The notes beneath the pieces are model-generated. The model made no database searches. It was not told the origin of the DNA and was given only the letters and a program-made list of their open reading frames with translations. From Schistocerca nitens (lineage: Eukaryota; Arthropoda; Insecta; Orthoptera; Acrididae): a stretch of DNA of 64,000 bases. The first letter of the stretch is position 1; every line of letters begins with the position of its first letter. The position numbers and the translations under genes were made by a program. Of this stretch, positions 34,523 through 46,240 are shown piece by piece. The stretch spans positions 274,713,503-274,777,502 of the forward strand of contig NC_064622.1 of NCBI RefSeq assembly GCF_023898315.1. Direction: 5' to 3'.

Positions 34523-35730
34523 GCTGGCAACCATGGGGGATTTTCTCACAATGAGCCAATCATCATCATCACGGTCAATGTCTATTAAATGTAAACGGAA
34601 TGAGGCTAACGATTCAGAGAGCCTCCCAGCTGCACCACGGTTCCTTGTGGTTTCATGTATTGGAGACGGTCAGTCCTTTGCTACGGTAAATCCGTTTAGT
34701 ATTCAGAAAGGTGTTGATGCAATTGCTGACCGTGTAAATCGTGCTCTTGTTTACGCAGTGGCATGTTGCTTTTGGAGACTGCTTCTGATTCTCAAGCATA
34801 ACAACTGCTTGCAGCTTTGCTCCTCCATGGCTGTCCTGTCCATGTTATGGCCAATCAAATGCTGAATTCTTCCCATGGTATTATTTACACTAGGCTGCTC
34901 AATGGTCTGACCGAGGCAGAAATCCAAACATACCTCTCTGAGGAAGGCATCATTGCAGTCCATTGGGTGATGAAAATGGTAGATGCATCCCTAGTGTCCA
35001 CACACACACACACACACACACACTTTTTCTCACTTTTGATAGAGTTGCGCGTGGATCAAAGCAGGCTATGAAGTTATCACAGTTTGACCGTACATTCCGA
35101 CCCTGATGCACTACTACTAGTGTCATTGTTACGACCACAGTCAAATGTCCTGTCGACGCACAGCCAAATATGCAACCTGGGGTAGGGATGCTCACAAGGG
35201 CAATTGTGCACCTACTTCTCCCCAATGTATCAATTGCAATGGTAACCATACCACCACCTCCCGAGATTTTCCCGTGCATCTCAATGAGCGGGCTATCCAG
35301 ATCTGGGTGAAGGAAAAAATGCCTAATCCAGTAGGTCACAAGTTGTTGGCTAGTTGGAAACCTTGTGTTCTACCGTCCGGCACTTACAGCACAGTTCTTG
35401 CTGAATCTCGCTCCATGAAAGACACGGCCACACAGACCATGCGACCTCAAATTCAGCACCATAGTTGTAATATTGCCCAATGTTATGGTAGCATCCCTGT
35501 CTCCTCCTTCAGCTGTGCAACAAGCCACCAAACTTTTGCCTTATGGGGCAGAGTTACCTGCAACACAACCGGCAGGCCGGAAAGGGCAGGAGGAGGACTC
35601 CAGTGAAGACTTTCTGTGTCCCTACAACCAAAAAACATCTGAGTCTTGCTCTGCCAACTGGAAAGGCTCCAAGAAATCAAACAAAGGCAAACGGTCTTCT
35701 CCTTTGCCAATTCGGAGATCCTCTTAGATG
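34523..35730 (+). pseudogene. LINE ORF1 (gag-like, zinc knuckles)
   Basis: From ATGGGGGATTTTCTCAC (34533 area) the frame reads 'RFLVVSCIGDGQSFATVNPF' and 'GVDAIADRVNRAL', then after a frameshift 'GCPVHVMANQMLNSSHGII' and 'EIQTYLSEEGIIAV', and finally a CCHC-like region 'CRRTAKYATWGRDAHKGNCA' and 'PQCINCNGNHTTTSRDF'. Two zinc-knuckle Cys are replaced (YATW for CATC, F for C). ORF1 proteins bind LINE RNA. Confidence 0.65.
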
Positions 35731-35933
35731 GTGTTGCCACATGATACCCTCACCCAGCCAGCCTCCTTGTCCGCTAACTGTTTTTCTGCCGTGAACTCCA
35801 CAGACCAACAGAAGGAGCATGCCAACGCTTCTGTAGATCTCATGGAGCAGGATCCTCTGTGCCCTGTAGCGGTGAGTCTTTGAAGGCTGGCACTCGGCAG
35901 CCACTGAGATGACACCCCTCCCCTTTCCACATC

Positions 35934-36700
35934 GTGACTCTCCTCCAATGGAAAGTTCGTGGCCTTCGATCCAACAAAGAGAACTTACGGCTGCTCATGG
36001 AATCGCAGTGTCTGCTTGTTCTCTGCCTCCAGGAAACAAAATTGTGTCCTCACGACCATTTTGATCTCTCGCATTTCTTCCCAGTCCACTTTGACCTTAC
36101 CTCAGAGGACGCCACTCCGTCTCATGGGGAAATCATGCTGCTCATCCAGGATGATGTTCGTAGGCAACCTATCTCTCTGACTGCCTGGCTTCAAGCTGTT
36201 GCAGTCCTAATTTTCCTTCCTCACTTTTTCCCTTTGTACAGTTTACATCCCTCTGTCATCTTACGTTCCATCCCTCTGTCATCTTACGTTCCATCACCTG
36301 GTGAAAGAAATGGGCCAATAACTAGAAGAAAGGGCAGAATTCCTCCAGCTTATTGGGCAACTCCGTCGCCCCTTTCTGCTGCTCAGTGACTTTGATGCCC
36401 ATCATCACCTTTGGGGTTCTTCCCAGAACATGTCCAAGAGGTGCCCTCGTGGCTGCCACTCAATCAACTTAACCTCATCTGCCTTAACATGGGAGCACCC
36501 ACATTCCTTTCAGGCTCCATGTACAACTATTCCCATTTGGACCTCTCAGTCTGCACTGCCCAGTTTGCCAGTCGGCTCGAGTGGTCCGTTCTCTCTGAAA
36601 CATACTGGAATAATCATTTCCTGTGTTCTGTCTGTCTGCTGACTCCTACCCCACCTACGTGCACACCCAAATAGCAGCTTTCTAAGGCTGACTGGTGGCT
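35934..36700 (+). pseudogene. LINE ORF2: EEP endonuclease domain
   Basis: The frame opens 'LLQWKVRGLRSNKENL' and 'LVLCLQETKL', the first two motifs of the exonuclease/endonuclease/phosphatase fold, with the catalytic Glu of QETK retained; the Asn of the 'WNVRG' motif is Lys. Later 'SDFDAHHHLWG' (36.39 kb, other frame) matches the 'GDFNAHH' block with Asp for Asn. This domain nicks target DNA to prime reverse transcription. Confidence 0.7.
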
Positions 36701-37299
36701 TTGCTCCTCTACAAACAACATTTCTCCAGTTGTGGTGACCAAGTAGAATATCTTACAAACATTATCCTTACTGCTGCAGAATGTCCCATTCCTTGCACTT
36801 CCTCTTTACCACGCTGTTTCTCGGTCCCTTGGTAGACAAAGGTGTGCCACAACAATTCGTGCTCGGGGACATTCTCTCTACGTTCTTAACTGTCCTCCTA
36901 CAATGGCAAACTGCATTCATTATAAACAGTTGCATGCACAGTGTTGTCGCATTTTTTGGCATAGCAAGAAAGCTAGCTGGATTTCCTTTACTAGTTCTTT
37001 TAAAAGTTCCACTCCCTCTTCCGTCATGTGGCCCGACCTCCAACGGCTCTTTGACACCAAGGTCTGTTCCCCAATATCCGGCCTGACAGTAGCAGATGAT
37101 GTCATAGTAGATCCTATTGCTGTCTCCAACATTTTGGGCCACTATTTTGTGGAGATTTCAAATTCCACCCACTGTCACCCTCCCTTCCTCCATTGGAAAC
37201 GAGTGGAGGAGGCTTGGGCAGTACCCCTCTCTTCCCAAAATCATGAGTGCTACAAATGCACCTTTAATATGAGGGAGCTAGATCATGCTCTCACTTTGT

Positions 37300-38560
37300 C
37301 CTGATCCTCCGCCCCAGGGCCGAACGATGTTCAAATTCAGATGTTGCAGAACCTTTCTCTTGTGGACAAGTACTTTTTCCTTTATATGTACAATCACATC
37401 TGGGCAGAGAGCACATTTCCCAGATGCTGGCATGAAGCCACTGTCATCCCCAGTCCCAAGCCTGGTAAGGACAAACACCTTCCTTCTGGATATCATCCCA
37501 TTTCTCTCACCAGCTGTATTTGCAAGGTGATGGAATGAATGATTCATGCCTGGGTGGTATGGTGGCTCGAGTCTCACAATTTACTAACCACTGCACAGTG
37601 TGAATTCTGAAGTGTGCCGTTCTGCTGTTGACCATCTTGTCACTTTGTCATGAGTGGTTTTCTGCGGAAATACCAGATTGTTGCTGTGGTTTTTGATTTG
37701 GAGAAAGCCTATGACACCTGCTGGAGGACCAGTATCCACCGTACTCTCTATATGTGGGGCTTTCATAGCCGCATGCCCCGTTTCCTTCAGGAATTTTTCA
37801 AAGACCGAGTTTTCAAGGTACGTGTGGGTTCTGCCTTGTCGGACACCTTCATCCAGGAAAACAGTGTGCTTCAGGGCTCTGTGCTGAGCATCATCCTCTT
37901 TGCTGTTGCCATCAACCCATAATGGTCTGTCTCATGCCCGGCATCTCCTCCCCCTTTTCACTGACGATTTTGCAATCTATTGCAGTTCTCCACTGACTTG
38001 TCTCCTTCAGTGGCGTCTTCAGTGATGAGTCTTTACTCATGGAGCATCAACAATGGCTTTCACTTTTCCACTGCCAAAACCGTTTGTATGAATTTCTGAT
38101 GGGGCAATTGGTTTCTTCCACCATCTTTCCATGTTGGGCCTGTTGCTCTTTTGTTTGTTCAAACTATGAAATTCGTGGGACTCATGCTCAATAGGAATCT
38201 TCCTTGGTCCACCCACGTGTCTTACCTGGGGAGCAGATCGTTCCACCCTCCACCATATGTCCTGGTCCCTTGTCCATTTAAAACTAGACTATGGGTGTTT
38301 TGTTTATGCATCTGCATGTCCATCCATCTTACACCGTCTCAATACTATCCACCATCATTGCATCCGTTTGGCCACTGGCACCTTTTACACTAGCCCAGTT
38401 AGAGTCTGTATGCAGAAGCTGCCTAACTACCGCTGTCATACCGCTGTGACTTTCTCCTCAGCCTTTTGTCTGCCATGTGTGGCCACCCATCCTATGCCTC
38501 CTTTGATTGCCAGTATGGGGCATGTCACGTTTCTCTTTTACCTCCTGGAGTTCACTTTCG
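37300..38560 (+). pseudogene. LINE ORF2: reverse transcriptase domain
   Basis: Blocks in order: 'GPNDVQIQMLQNL', 'WHEATVIPSPKPGKD', 'YHPISLTSCICKVME', 'VAVVFDLEKAYDTCW', 'NSVLQGSVLSIILFAVAIN' and 'LFTDDFAIYCS' (about 37.95 kb). Both Asp of the active-site DD pair and the Asp of FDLEKAYD are present. Frames change several times, so this copy cannot make the protein. Confidence 0.8.
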
Positions 38561-38699
38561 GCTCTAGCTCCGACAGCTTAACTTCACGCTACCTGCCACT
38601 TTCCTGATTGGTGTGAACTCTTCACCATCTTGGCTTCCTGTGGCAGCCCGTGTTCACCTTGACCTTCATTCGCTTCCTAAGAATACTACTCTGGCCTTG

Positions 38700-39440
38700 T
38701 TTTATCGCCGTAAGTTTCATGACTTTTGTACAGAACTTTGCAATAGTACCTTTCTGTACATTGATGGCTCTCAGACTGCCTGTGGTGTCGCGTGTGCCTT
38801 TGTTATTGACACCGACGTTTTTTGGTATCGGCTTCCAGAACAGTGCTCAGTATTTACGGGAGAGCTCTTCACCCTGTATCAGGTCATGCAGTACATCCAG
38901 CAATACAGGATTTTCAGCTGCATCATCTGTTGTGACTCACTCAGGGCCCTTCAGAGCCTTTGTACACCGTCCATCTGTTAGTGCAATGGGTCCAGGAAAG
39001 CTGACACTTGCTCACTCTTGATGGAGTTACTGTGATGTTTATGTGGGTCCTGCTCACATCGGTCTAGCGAGAAACGAGGTCGCTGACTCTGGTGCCAAGG
39101 CTGCAGTCCTCTTACCTCGGCCCGCTAGTTCTTCCATTCCCTCTGTTGATCTCTGTGTTTCTGTCTGTCAGCAGTTGGTGTCACTTTGGCCTCACTGCTG
39201 GTCCTTCCTTCTTGGGAAGGCTCTCCCAGTGGCTTGGTCGAGCTCCTCTCAGTTCTCTCGCCATGAGGAGATCATTTTAGCTAGGTTGTATATTGGGCAC
39301 TGTCTTTTTAGCCATCACTATTTGTTAAGTGGTGCTTCGCCACCACTTTGTGCTCACTGCCCTTTGCTGTCTCAGTTATCGGTCGTTTTAGCGAATGACA
39401 CGTGGACTCTCGACCGTGTTTTACTTTTTACTGTTGTAGC
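38700..39440 (+). pseudogene. LINE ORF2: RNase H and C-terminal region
   Basis: 'FLYIDGSQTACGVACAFV' carries the first RNase H Asp, 'FTGELFTLYQVMQYI' the Glu, and 'IICCDSLRALQSL' the second Asp. 'VGPAHIGLARNEVADSGAK' (after 39.04 kb) gives the last motif, with His/Asn/Asp in the usual spacing. A Cys/His-poor C-terminus follows. Confidence 0.7.
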
Positions 39441-39669
39441 AATATGGCAAAGGACATTTAATCTTTAGTTCAGGTCATCCATTTCTCTATGGCATATTCT
39501 ATGGAACCTTCTCCAAGTCCCTGTTTTTGACTGTTTTTCCTTCCATCGATTGGGCTTAATGTGTAGTCGTTTTTAACTTCTTTTTTGTCTTCATGTTGTA
39601 CAGTTCAGACGTGGGTGCATATGACCCAGGTTGTTTAAGCGCCCTAAAACAAAAACAAACAAACAATAT

Positions 39670-40088
39670 CCCATCTCCAATGAAACATAGTAAAACACAA
39701 TTGTTGTCCAAGGAGCTGACACTAAACATAATTACGTACATGGAAGATCATCTGCAGCATAGTAAGAAAAGAATTATGAACCGATTTTGAATAACTCCGC
39801 AGCAGTATTACCATGTAGCACATATGAAAAACTACAGATGTTTAAGGGAGGACAAAGCACACTTGTTACAAAAACTGGTGTTAGTGCATTTCGAGGTCGC
39901 TCAAAACAATGTATAGGATGTGAATGATAGTGACTTACGACATTATGCACGTCATATTGCGCGCGACATAGATTAACAGTGATTTCAAAGGAAGCAGTGG
40001 ATGGTCACGTGACTTCAAACATAGCTACAGAATTGGAAGACTACAAAATTTCAAACAAACTTGATGTGACACATCAATCTGCAGAATA
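39670..40088 (+). pseudogene. Pogo-like transposase gene, DNA-binding part
   Basis: Downstream of the LINE the frame reads 'NNIPSPMKHS', then 'YYHVAHMKNY', and after frame changes 'DVNDSDLRHYARHIARDI' and 'WKTTKFQTNL', resembling the CENP-B/Tc5-type HTH of pogo-family transposases. It is cut at 40087 by a TIR element inserted at TA and resumes at 41704. Confidence 0.5.
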
Positions 40089-41701
40089 CCGTATTTACTC
40101 GAATCTAAGCCACACTTTTCTTCCGGTTTTTGTAATCTAAAAAACCGCCTGCGGCTTAGAATCGAGTGCAAAGCTAGCGGAAGTTCTTAAAAATGTCGGT
40201 GGGTGCCGCCACAACTTAGTTCTGCCGTCGAATATATGTAGCGCTACACAGGAATGCTTTGTAGGCACAAAGATAAATACTGGCGCCAAAACCTCTGCGT
40301 CCGTAAATAAATTTAAAAAAAAGGTGTAAGACAAGCTTTTTTTCTCCGCGCCGAGTTTCGACCACTGCATTTTCATACATTATCCAACGAAGTAAACACA
40401 AATTCCGTATTGTTCATCTTCGAATGTAGCAGCATTTCAATGTACTACAAAAACCCGACTGGCAAGAATGTTTAGGATGTTTGTCAATATGGCCAACTCT
40501 ACGTTCTAAATTTTTTCCTATCTGTGAGAAGAGATGGTTCCTAATAGGAACTTTTATAAATTGTGAATCACATGCAGTATTCTCGTCACCATAAGAATAA
40601 TATGAATATAAACATTTTGCCATGTATTGTTTCGTGTTTGCTGCTATCTGCCGGCCGCGGTGGTCTAGCGGTTCTAGTCGTGCAGTCCGGAACCGCGCGA
40701 CTGCTACGGTCGCAGGTTCGAATCCTGCCGCGGGCATGGATGTGTGTGATGTCCTTAGGTTAGTTAGGTTTAAGTAGTTCTAAGTTCTTAAACCACAAAA
40801 CTAGAGTGAGACAACAGCAAACGCGGAAGAATATACATATCATGTCATGTTTATATTCGTATTATTCTTATGCTAAACAGTGATACGGTCAGAAATGAAG
40901 CGAGGCAATTGACTAGATTTTTAAATCTAAGATGACTCTAATTTCTGTGCAGAATGTAATGTACTAAAGAGGCGCCTGCAAAGATTTTCAAACGGAGAAA
41001 AATTTTCGCTAAACTCTTGTTCAGAACATCTTCTATCATACGCGGTCTATTATTTGGTTCTTGTTGATCATTATCAAAGAAAGCAGCAGTGTAAGTAACA
41101 ACAAGTAGCAGTCTCTTGCCATTGTTTCGCTAATGAGACGATTCCTCTCTTTTTTTTTTTATTATTGTAAGCGGCGGTGGCGTGCACAAAAGCAAGCCAT
41201 GCCGCAAGCGGCGACAGGCCGTAAACACGCAGTATCAGAGTACGACAAACAATGCATGACACAGTACAGTAATGCATTTTCAGCGTAGAGTGACGTAAAC
41301 ACCTATAACAAAGAAAACTGCGCTTATCAGATCAAAGAAAAATAAGCAATCAATTCAAAGCAGATGAAGCACGTGAAAAAGAAAGGGTACCCGTATAAAT
41401 ACGGATGGAGCGCCTGACGCATAGCAATGGCTACCTGGTAAAGCTTAACTGCTAAGCTTACGACTCGAACCAAACTACTGTAGCTGTATTGTCATTCATT
41501 CGACCTAAATTGTCTCATATTACAGTGGACCAACTTTGTTTCGATTTGGAGACGCGGGCTTAAACTTTTCTCTCCCCTTGAATTTCGAGTCTCAAATTTC
41601 AGGTGCGGCTTAGATTCGGGAAATTTTTTTTCCTTGATTTCGAGTCTCATTTTTCAGGTGCGGCTTAGATTCGAGTGTGGCTTAGACTCGAGTAAATACA
41701 G
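40089..41701. mobile_element. 1.6-kb TIR element inserted at TA
   Basis: The ends are inverted copies: left CCGTATTTACTCGAATCTAA, right CTGTATTTACTCGAGTCTAA (reverse complement), continuing about 27 bp with an extra internal repetition of 'GCGGCTTAGATTCG' at the right. It is flanked by TA on both sides (40087-40088, 41702-41703), the Tc1/mariner-class target. I find no transposase inside, so it is non-autonomous. It disrupts the pogo-like gene and carries a truncated SINE. Confidence 0.75.
40650..40788 (+). repeat. SINE family A, copy 4, 3' truncated
   Basis: Head and first half of the family A SINE, stopping at GTAGTTCTAAGTTCT, before the usual GGGGACTGATGACC part. No target duplication is visible, so a deletion probably removed the 3' half together with one flank. 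Confidence 0.9.
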
Positions 41702-41703
41702 TA

Positions 41704-42235
41704 AGTCCGAAAATTTGTAGATGAAATAAACAAACTTGTTCCATAGTTCACTAAGGAATTTGTTTTCAACTCCGACCTATTGGGATTTGAAGAGGAAGTG
41801 TATACAAACCGTACCTTCGAGATTAGAGGTATGAAGAGAGTTGTATCGAGATCAACTAACTTCAGTGCCTTAATGCACTCGTATACAATTATGCCGACCG
41901 TTAATCTGGATGATAAATTGGCTGGAAAGTTATTTATTCTTCTGTGAGAATTGAAGGTGCTCTACCCCCTACAATTCTTTCTCGTGTGCGTGAACTTGCA
42001 AGGGCAGTAGGGAATATTTACGTCGCAGTAAATAAGAGTGGCAAAATGGATGTAAGAGAACTGCAGCTATGGTATGAGCACTGCTTTTGGCCAGTAGCTG
42101 ATCAAAATAACTTGCTTTTGCTTGATTCCTGGTCTGCATATAAAAATCATACTTCTTTAGAGTAAAATATCCCTTCTGAAAAATATGTGACATTGCTGTT
42201 CATACCACATGGAGCCACTAAGAAATTCAGCCTCT
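41704..42235 (+). pseudogene. Pogo-like transposase gene, DDE part
   Basis: The frame reads 'KFVDEINKLVP', then 'EFVFNSDLLGFEEEVYTNRT' (usual 'NxDxSGF', with the first Asp kept as SD-L), 'THSYTIMP'-like 'MHSYTIMPTVNLDDKL', and after a frameshift at about 41945 'NKSGKMDVRELQLWYEHCFW' and 'NLLLLDSWSAYKNH', which is the second Asp block. The third catalytic block is missing because the palindrome begins at 42280. Confidence 0.65.
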
Positions 42236-42279
42236 GGATTGGTTTATTTTATTATATATATATATAACACACACACACA

Positions 42280-42867
42280 CATCCAAAAACAAAGATGATG
42301 TGACTTACCAAATGAAAGTCCTGGCAGGTCAACAGACACACAAACAAACACAAACATACACACAAAATTCAAGCTTTCGCAACAAACTGTTGCCTCATCA
42401 GGAAAGAGGGAAGGAGAGGGAAAGACGAAAGGATGTGGGTTTTAAGGGAGATGGTAAGGAGTCATTCCAATCCCGGGAGCGGAAAGACTTACCTTAGGGG
42501 GAAAACAGGACGGGTATACACTCGCACACACACACATATCCATCCACATATATACAGACACAAGTAGACACAAATGTGTCTGCTTGTGTCTGTATATATG
42601 TGGATGGATATGTGTGTGTGTGCGAGTGTATACCCATCCTTTTTTCCCCCTAAGGTAAGTCTTTCCACTCCCGAGATTGGAATGACTCCTTACCCTCTCC
42701 CTTAAAACCCACATCCTTTCGTCTTTCCCTCTCCTTCCATCTTTCCTGATGAGGCAACAGTTTGTTGCAAAAGCTTGAATTTTTTGTGTATGTTTGTGTT
42801 TGTTTGTGTGTCTGTCGACCTGCCAGGACTTTCATTTGGTAAGTCACATCATCTTTGTTTTTGGATG
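42280..42867. mobile_element. Penelope-family fold-back: near-perfect palindrome with 293-bp arms
   Basis: Left arm 42280-42572 and right arm 42575-42867 are inverted copies in exact register with a 2-bp spacer and only scattered mismatches (for example CCCGGGAGCGG against CTCGGGAGTGG). The arm equals the terminal part of the Penelope-like copy at 2783-3800 (AAAGATGATGTGACTTACC, TCATCAGGAAAGAGGGAAGG, GACTTACCTTAGGGGG). The internal GIY-YIG region is absent. Flanks are (TA)n(CA)n on the left and a TTTTTCC-ACGTGGAATG tail on the right. Confidence 0.85.
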
Positions 42868-42918
42868 TATTTTTCCTACGTGGAATGTTTCCCTCTATAT
42901 CCCCCACGTCATAACATA

Positions 42919-43946
42919 CACTGGAGAGCCAAAGAAAGTTGTACATCTGCCTAATATCGTGAAGGGCCCCCACGAGCACGCAAAAGTGCTGCAACACGAC
43001 GTGGCGTGGACTGAACTACTGTCTGAAGTAGTGCTGGAGGAAATTAACACCATGAATCCTGCAGGACTGTCCATAAATCCGTATGAGTAAGAGGACTTGG
43101 AAATCTCTTCTGAACAGCACATTTCAAGGCATCTCTCAATAACGTTAATGTCTGGGGAGTTCGGTGGCCATCAGAAGTGTTTAAACTCAGAAGTGTTCCT
43201 GGAGCCACTCTGTAGCAATTCTGGACATGTGGGGTAACACAGTGTTCTGCTGGAATTGCCCAAGTCTGTTGGAATGCACAATGGATGTGAATGGATGCAG
43301 GTGATCAGACAGGAAGCTTACGTACGTGTCACCTGTCAGTCTTCATGCCTGTACACGTCCATCCACTCGGTACAATTTGAAATGAGACTTGCCCGACCAT
43401 GCAACATGTTTCCAGTCATCGACAGTCCAATGTTGGTGCTGACGGACCCAGGTGAGGCATAAGCTTTCCGTTGTGCAGTTGTCAAGGGTACACGAGTGAG
43501 CCTTTTACTCCAAAAGCCCATATCGATGATGTTTCGTCGAATGGTTCACACGCTGACGCTTGTTGATGGCCTAGCATTGATATCTGCAGCAATTTGCGGA
43601 AGGTTGCACTTTTGTCATGTTGAACGATTCTCTTCAGTTGTCATTAATCCTGTTCTTGCAGGATCTTTTTCTGGCTGCAGCAATGTTAGAGATTTTATGT
43701 TTTACCGGATTCCTGATATCCACTTTACACTCATGAAATGGTCGTACAAGAAAATCCCCACCTCATTAGTACCTTGGAGATGCTGTGTCCTATTGCCTGT
43801 GCACCAACTATAACACCACATTCAAACTCACTTAAATCTTGATAACCTGCCATTGCAGCAGTAACCAATATAACAACCGCACCAGACACTTGTTGTCTTA
43901 TGTAGATGTTGCCAACCACAGCACCGTATTCTGCCTATTTACATAT
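42919..43946 (-). pseudogene. Tc1-like transposon, major part
   Basis: The right flank of the element is at 49733-49786; this is the rest. TA sits outside both ends (42917-42918 and 49787-49788) and the ends CACTGGAGAGCCAAAGAAA / inverted CATTGGAGCGCCAAAGAAA are inverted repeats. On the minus strand: HTH piece 'DLSEFECGVIVGA', then 'CLTWVRQHQHWTVDDWKHVA' followed by 'WSGKSHFKLYRVDGRV' (usual 'WSDESxF': catalytic Asp replaced by Gly), 'HLHPFTSIVHSN', and 'WPPNSPDINVIE' in another frame. It is split near its 5' end by the gypsy element. Confidence 0.75.
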
Positions 43947-44553
43947 TGTCACATATTGTAATATTTGGCTGTATGCTCATATACCTTGAGCCACTTGTTT
44001 GGATCTTGGCCATTATCACCAGAGAACCTGGAAGGATGTCGCATGTGGTGGCACACAGTTGCTGTCATCGTAACATCATCTTATTCTTCTGTATCCGGTA
44101 GATTGCGATCTGTTGAATATGGCTTGAACTCGGATTTCTCGCCATGTAAATGGCGGCTCCATCGTGGCCTGATGGGAGCCACTGTGTCGTCGATAATGTA
44201 TGGTATCACAAGTTCCAATACCCGGCGCCTCCACCAGAATAATGTCACGTAGAAGAAGGGATGAATGATGAACACTAACTTCACTTAACGAAGGTTTATT
44301 CAGCACTTGCACATACAAGAGCGGGGATCGAACTGCCTCCGGCCAGAACACATACGGTATATATACAGCTACAGAACATTCCAGTACAATGATTCTTGCC
44401 ATTTGTGGATACTTGTAGAATGTACTTGAACCGAATATAAAAATTAAAATTTTACGGTTCAGGTGAGTTTTGAACTCACGACCTTCCATGCAACAGTCTA
44501 GTATCATAACCACTACACTACAGCGACTGTGCTACTCAGCTTCTTCTGTGACA
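43947..44553 (-). repeat. 3' LTR of the gypsy element
   Basis: It matches 49163-49732 along nearly its whole length, with a ~27-bp extra segment and scattered differences, then ends in 15-20 bp (to TGTGACA) that the other copy lacks. A purine run (minus AAGGAGGGAGCAA) precedes it as polypurine tract. It contains a tRNA-like segment (44455-44529) and the beginning of the gag frame. Confidence 0.75.
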
Positions 44554-44621
44554 TTGCTCCCTCCTTAAAAGAACAGCGTCTTGGTGTTACGTCCTCCTAG
44601 TCCAGGAACGAGTCATCGGTC

Positions 44622-45589
44622 CTACATACTCCAACTCCCGATGACTGATGTTCGCCCTGGCGCTGATCTTCGTAGAACTTCCCTTGCCACTACGTTCTTC
44701 ATCACATTTCCACTTGTTGCATGTTGCTGGAGCTTCAAATTTATCCTGGGTTGCATTCGATGGATGTGGAGCGTATCTCTGATCTTTCGTCGTCTTGTGA
44801 TGGAGTCGAAATCTTCAACTTCATAAGGAATATCAGACAACTGTCTTACAACCACATAAGGTCCAAAGTAGCGCCTGAGGAGCTTCTCAGAGAGACCGAT
44901 CTTCTGAACAGGAGTGAAGATCCAGACGAGGTCACCAGGCTGGTAAACAACAGGGTGGTGGCTCGCTTCATACCTTTGGCTATTGTTTTCTTGAGCCTGC
45001 AGTGTGCTGATTCGAGCTAACTGCCGAGCTTCCTCAGCTCTGGTTAACACCTGGTCGATGTAGTTGTCGTCCACATCATCGGCACGTAACGGAAACACAG
45101 TGTCCATCATCGCCGTCACCTCACGACCATGCACCAGGAAAAATGGTGTAAATCTTGTGGTGTCTCGTTTGGCGGTGTTGTAGGCAAACATAATGAAATG
45201 TAGCACCTCATCCCAGTTGCCCTGCTCAATGTTGACGAACATTGATAGCATGTTGGCCAACGTCTTATAAGGCGTTTAGTAAGCCTGTTAGTTTGCAGAT
45301 GGTAAACAGTCGTCATGTGATGAGTAATGTTGCTCCAACGGTTTATCTCTGTCACAAGATTCAATTGAAAAACTTTCCCTTGATCTGTAATTAATGACCT
45401 TGGGGCACCGTGTTTTAATACAATGTGTTCTACAATGAATTTGGCTACCTCGAATGCTTCAGCTGTCTTCACAGCTTTTGTAATGGCATAGTGTGTCGTA
45501 TAATCAGTGCAAACAATAATCCATCTGTTGCCACTAGCAGACGTTGGAAATCGTCCGAGGAGGTCAATCCCAACACGCTGGAAAGGCAT
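44622..45589 (-). pseudogene. Gypsy integrase core and C-terminus
   Basis: 'FQRVGIDLLGRFPTSASGNR' and 'IIVCTDYTTHYAITKAV' give the first catalytic Asp; 'RSLITDQGKVF' the second. The third block reads 'HLQTNRLTKRLI' where the family has 'HPQTNGxTER', so the catalytic Glu is Lys. In another frame 'FAYNTAKRDTTRFTPFFLVH' and 'VYQPGDLVWIF' precede 'LLRRYFGPYVVV', the GPY/F module. A frameshift at about 45260-45120 separates core and C-terminus. Confidence 0.8.
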
Positions 45590-46240
45590 TTCGGCTGGTG
45601 GAATTGGTAGGAGTCAGCCAGATGGTTTCTGAGGAAATGCCTTTCTCCTCTGGCACTCTCAATAGTGCGACACATAGTGACAGACACACCTAAATAAACC
45701 TGTATAGAAAAATCTCTTGCAGATCCTGTCGTATGTCTTAATAAATCCTAAATGTCCGGCCTCAGGCATGTCATGGAATTTCTGTAGAACATGTAAGCGC
45801 ATGTATTTAGGAATCACTGGTAGCCACCTCTTTCCAAACGCATCGAAGTTTTTCTTGCAGAGCAATCCATTAACTACCTTAAATAGTCCTTTCACATCCG
45901 CTGACCAGTTTAAGGCAAGCATAATTTGAGATATCTTGGTGGCCTCCTCCTGCTCAGGAGAGAGATCCTGGAGTGTAGCGAGACAGTCACTATCTTCATC
46001 AAAGTCCTGATGGTCTTGCACAGGGTTTTTTGAGGGACAGTTGGTCTCTTGGTGTTTTTCTTCCACTTCTGTACACAGTGGTAATGTCATACTCTTGAAG
46101 ACATAGTGCCCCCCTGGCGAGTTGTCCTGTTGGATCCTTAAGACCTGCCAACCAACAAAGTGAATGATGGTCTGTAACAACTGTGAGTGGCCTTCCATAG
46201 AGATATTGTTGAAATTTGCACATGGCCCAGATCACAGCAA
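45590..46240 (-). pseudogene. Gypsy RNase H end and integrase zinc-binding region
   Basis: '[20 protein letters not shown]' is the RNase H 'FxVxTDHxxL' block with Asp kept, and '[12 protein letters not shown]' the 'GxxNxxADxLS' block, with His/Asn/Ala replaced. Then 'LHVLQKFHDMPEAGHLGFIK' gives the two His of the integrase zinc finger. 'FFYTGLFRCVCHYVSHY' holds only the degraded Cys side. Confidence 0.7.

Larger units (their letters stand above)
34017..39669 (+). mobile_element. Near full-length LINE with endonuclease, RT and RNase H
   Basis: It runs from a 5' UTR (GGCCTCCACCCTCAATGGGG) through ORF1, an EEP endonuclease, RT and RNase H to an A-rich tail (CTAAAACAAAAACAAACAAA at about 39645). 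The combination of a CCHC-bearing ORF1, an apurinic-type endonuclease and RNase H after RT points to the I/LOA-type side of non-LTR elements. It interrupts the pogo-like gene. Homopolymer C (34486-34511) and CA (34998-35023) expansions sit in ORF1. The frame is broken many times. Confidence 0.8.
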
